Assembly (NCBI GenBank): GCA_025356795.1
Contig: JANXRR010000213.1
Location: 1 to 8,167, forward strand
Origin: Bacteroidia bacterium
GTDB lineage: Bacteria > Bacteroidota > Bacteroidia > Cytophagales > Cyclobacteriaceae
Reading direction: 5' to 3'
Length of the DNA: 8,167 nt
The notes under the pieces were generated by a model, which saw only the letters and a program-made list of their open reading frames with translations, was not told where the DNA came from and did not search any database. The position numbers and the translations under genes were made by a program. Below, in pieces: positions 7,103 through 8,167 of the stretch; position 1 is the first letter of the stretch; the number at the start of each line of letters is the position of its first letter.

Positions 7103-8167
7103 TTGACATTGAAAATTTCACCATTAAAATATGTTTATGGGTATGCCTTATTAACGGCTATATTTTTAATTACCTATTCTTGCACATATAATGATAGCTT
7201 TCGCCTAGTTGATTATAAAATAAAACTGAGGTATCCGAAATCTTATGAAACGCAAACGCAAAAAGATATTGAAACCGGGTTAGCATGGAACTTATCATTT
7301 TTAGGAGCAAGCTTGCCGAAAGGGTCATTTTCAAAAGCATTGGGTTGGCAATCTGAGTCTTTGCTAGAGCTTGATTTGAGCAAAGTTGGTTTTAGCGATG
7401 AAGCACTTAAAGCCTTGCTGCAGCTTATCCCTGTTATGAAAGCAAGTGAGGAGTATTCTGTCATGAACGGGATTGATGTAGGTCGTTTTGTTATGCTTAC
7501 ATTGAATAGTTCAAATCATTATTATGCGATAACAGGAGTGAAAAGAACATTAAATGGTTTTAGAGCTTCTTATACTTTTGAGGAAAAGAAAATGTTAATT
7601 GTGAACTCCGGAGTTTCTAAAACTGAAAGACTTATTGAAATAGGTATTCCAACTTATGGTAATCAGATTGGTTTTATTGCTCAAGAAGGTAAAAGATCTG
7701 CAACTGGTGAATTTATTACAAACGGATATGAAGTATTTGATATAATGAGCAATGGCCAATTACGTTTTGCACTCTATGATAGATTTGGACAGCTAGAAGT
7801 AGCTACCGACACAGCCACTACTTTTGCAGGTAAGCCTGCCAAGTGCCTTTGGTGCCATGAGATAAATATTAACACCATTTCGAATATGCCTACAGTTATC
7901 GGATTTTATACCTCAGATGAATTTATGCTAAAGGTGATAGAGTTTAGTAAACTGATAAAAACATATCGTAACACGTTGATTTCTGACATTGATTTTAGTA
8001 AGACTCAAGACCATACTTTTATGGAACTCCTTTATATTGCTTTTATGGAACCTTCGGCTGAGCGCCTTTCAAAAGAATGGAATCTACCAATAAGTGCTGT
8101 GCAAACCAAAGTAGGTAATTTGCCCATCCACCAATATCCTGAATTTCCATTTCTTGGTTCGAAATTA
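7103..8167 (+). CDS. Predicted lipoprotein with one CXXCH haem-c motif (partial, runs off right edge)
   Basis: The frame is open from an in-frame TAA (7094-7096) to the window end, giving at least 355 residues. No ATG occurs before about 7437, so TTG 7103 (or TTG 7109) is taken as start; it supplies a basic N-terminus and hydrophobic stretch (YGYALLTAIFLITYSC) ending at Cys27, a loose lipobox of Bacteroidota type. A purine-rich GAGGAAG lies at 7084-7090, rather far (12 nt) from TTG 7103. The mature part is beta-rich. KPAKCLWCHEININTI carries a CXXCH motif (Cys248, Cys251, His252), which in an exported protein is the covalent haem-c attachment site. Only one such motif is visible and no distal Met ligand can be assigned. 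I do not recognise the family. It may be an envelope electron-transfer or haem-binding lipoprotein, or the motif may bind a metal instead. It lies 117 nt after the oxidase, beyond a possible terminator, so it may be a separate transcription unit. Confidence 0.82.
   Translation, partial: MTLKISPLKYVYGYALLTAIFLITYSCTYNDSFRLVDYKIKLRYPKSYETQTQKDIETGLAWNLSFLGASLPKGSFSKALGWQSESLLELDLSKVGFSDEALKALLQLIPVMKASEEYSVMNGIDVGRFVMLTLNSSNHYYAITGVKRTLNGFRASYTFEEKKMLIVNSGVSKTERLIEIGIPTYGNQIGFIAQEGKRSATGEFITNGYEVFDIMSNGQLRFALYDRFGQLEVATDTATTFAGKPAKCLWCHEININTISNMPTVIGFYTSDEFMLKVIEFSKLIKTYRNTLISDIDFSKTQDHTFMELLYIAFMEPSAERLSKEWNLPISAVQTKVGNLPIHQYPEFPFLGSKL

Noticed and set aside
7243..7464. Minus-strand 73-codon open frame near the right end
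   Set aside because: It is antisense to the lipoprotein frame, which is longer, has a signal sequence and a CXXCH motif. The minus frame is Ser/Lys-rich with no features.
1..8167. CRISPR array, tRNA/rRNA, insertion sequence, phage attachment site
   Set aside because: No regularly spaced repeats, no cloverleaf-like sequence, no transposase reading frame and no terminal inverted repeats around the eukaryotic segment were seen.

Overview
The window is a composite. From about position 640 to the end it is ordinary-looking bacterial DNA, almost certainly from a Bacteroidota (perhaps Cytophagales-like, not provable here): a very large TamB/AsmA-type protein in the Bacteroidota style, A-rich leaders with few Shine-Dalgarno sites, and a loose lipobox lipoprotein. 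The first ~640 bases are different. Positions ~79-635 hold part of a spliceosomal-intron-containing EUKARYOTIC gene, the catalytic domain of Ser/Thr protein phosphatase 5 (PPP5C/PPT family), interrupted by four very short AT-rich GT...AG introns (31, 35, 36 and 44 nt). Positions 1 to ~95 read on the minus strand as the first transmembrane region of a bacterial MFS transporter. So three pieces with different histories meet at two junctions (about 79-113 and 624-641).

Layout: MFS transporter N-terminal fragment (-, runs off the left edge); PP5 gene fragment (+, five exon pieces); 5'-truncated tamB-like gene (+, ~636-5015), which has lost its N-terminal membrane anchor at the junction; a small hairpin; a 132-residue soluble protein with a YbjN/type-III-chaperone-like look (+, 5092-5490); a Tat-exported flavin amine oxidase of the L-amino-acid-oxidase type (+, 5516-6985); a hairpin with a T-rich tail that may be a terminator; and a lipoprotein with a single CXXCH haem-c motif that runs off the right edge (+, 7103-8167). 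This last gene has no usable ATG and is opened here from TTG.

Function: TamB-like proteins work in the cell envelope (outer-membrane protein or phospholipid transport). The amine oxidase and the haem lipoprotein are also predicted to act outside the cytoplasm, so the bacterial part is an envelope-oriented stretch. The 25-nt gap between the small protein and the oxidase suggests co-transcription, but I see no strong evidence for a shared pathway.

The main point for a reader is the bacterium/eukaryote junction. The simplest explanation is a chimeric molecule or misassembly (mixed-community library, single-cell amplification, or a eukaryote assembly with bacterial contamination). A real transfer of intron-bearing genomic DNA is the less likely alternative. 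In either case the open frame that starts at ATG 612 is an artefactual fusion: its first ~8 codons are PP5 exon and the rest is TamB.
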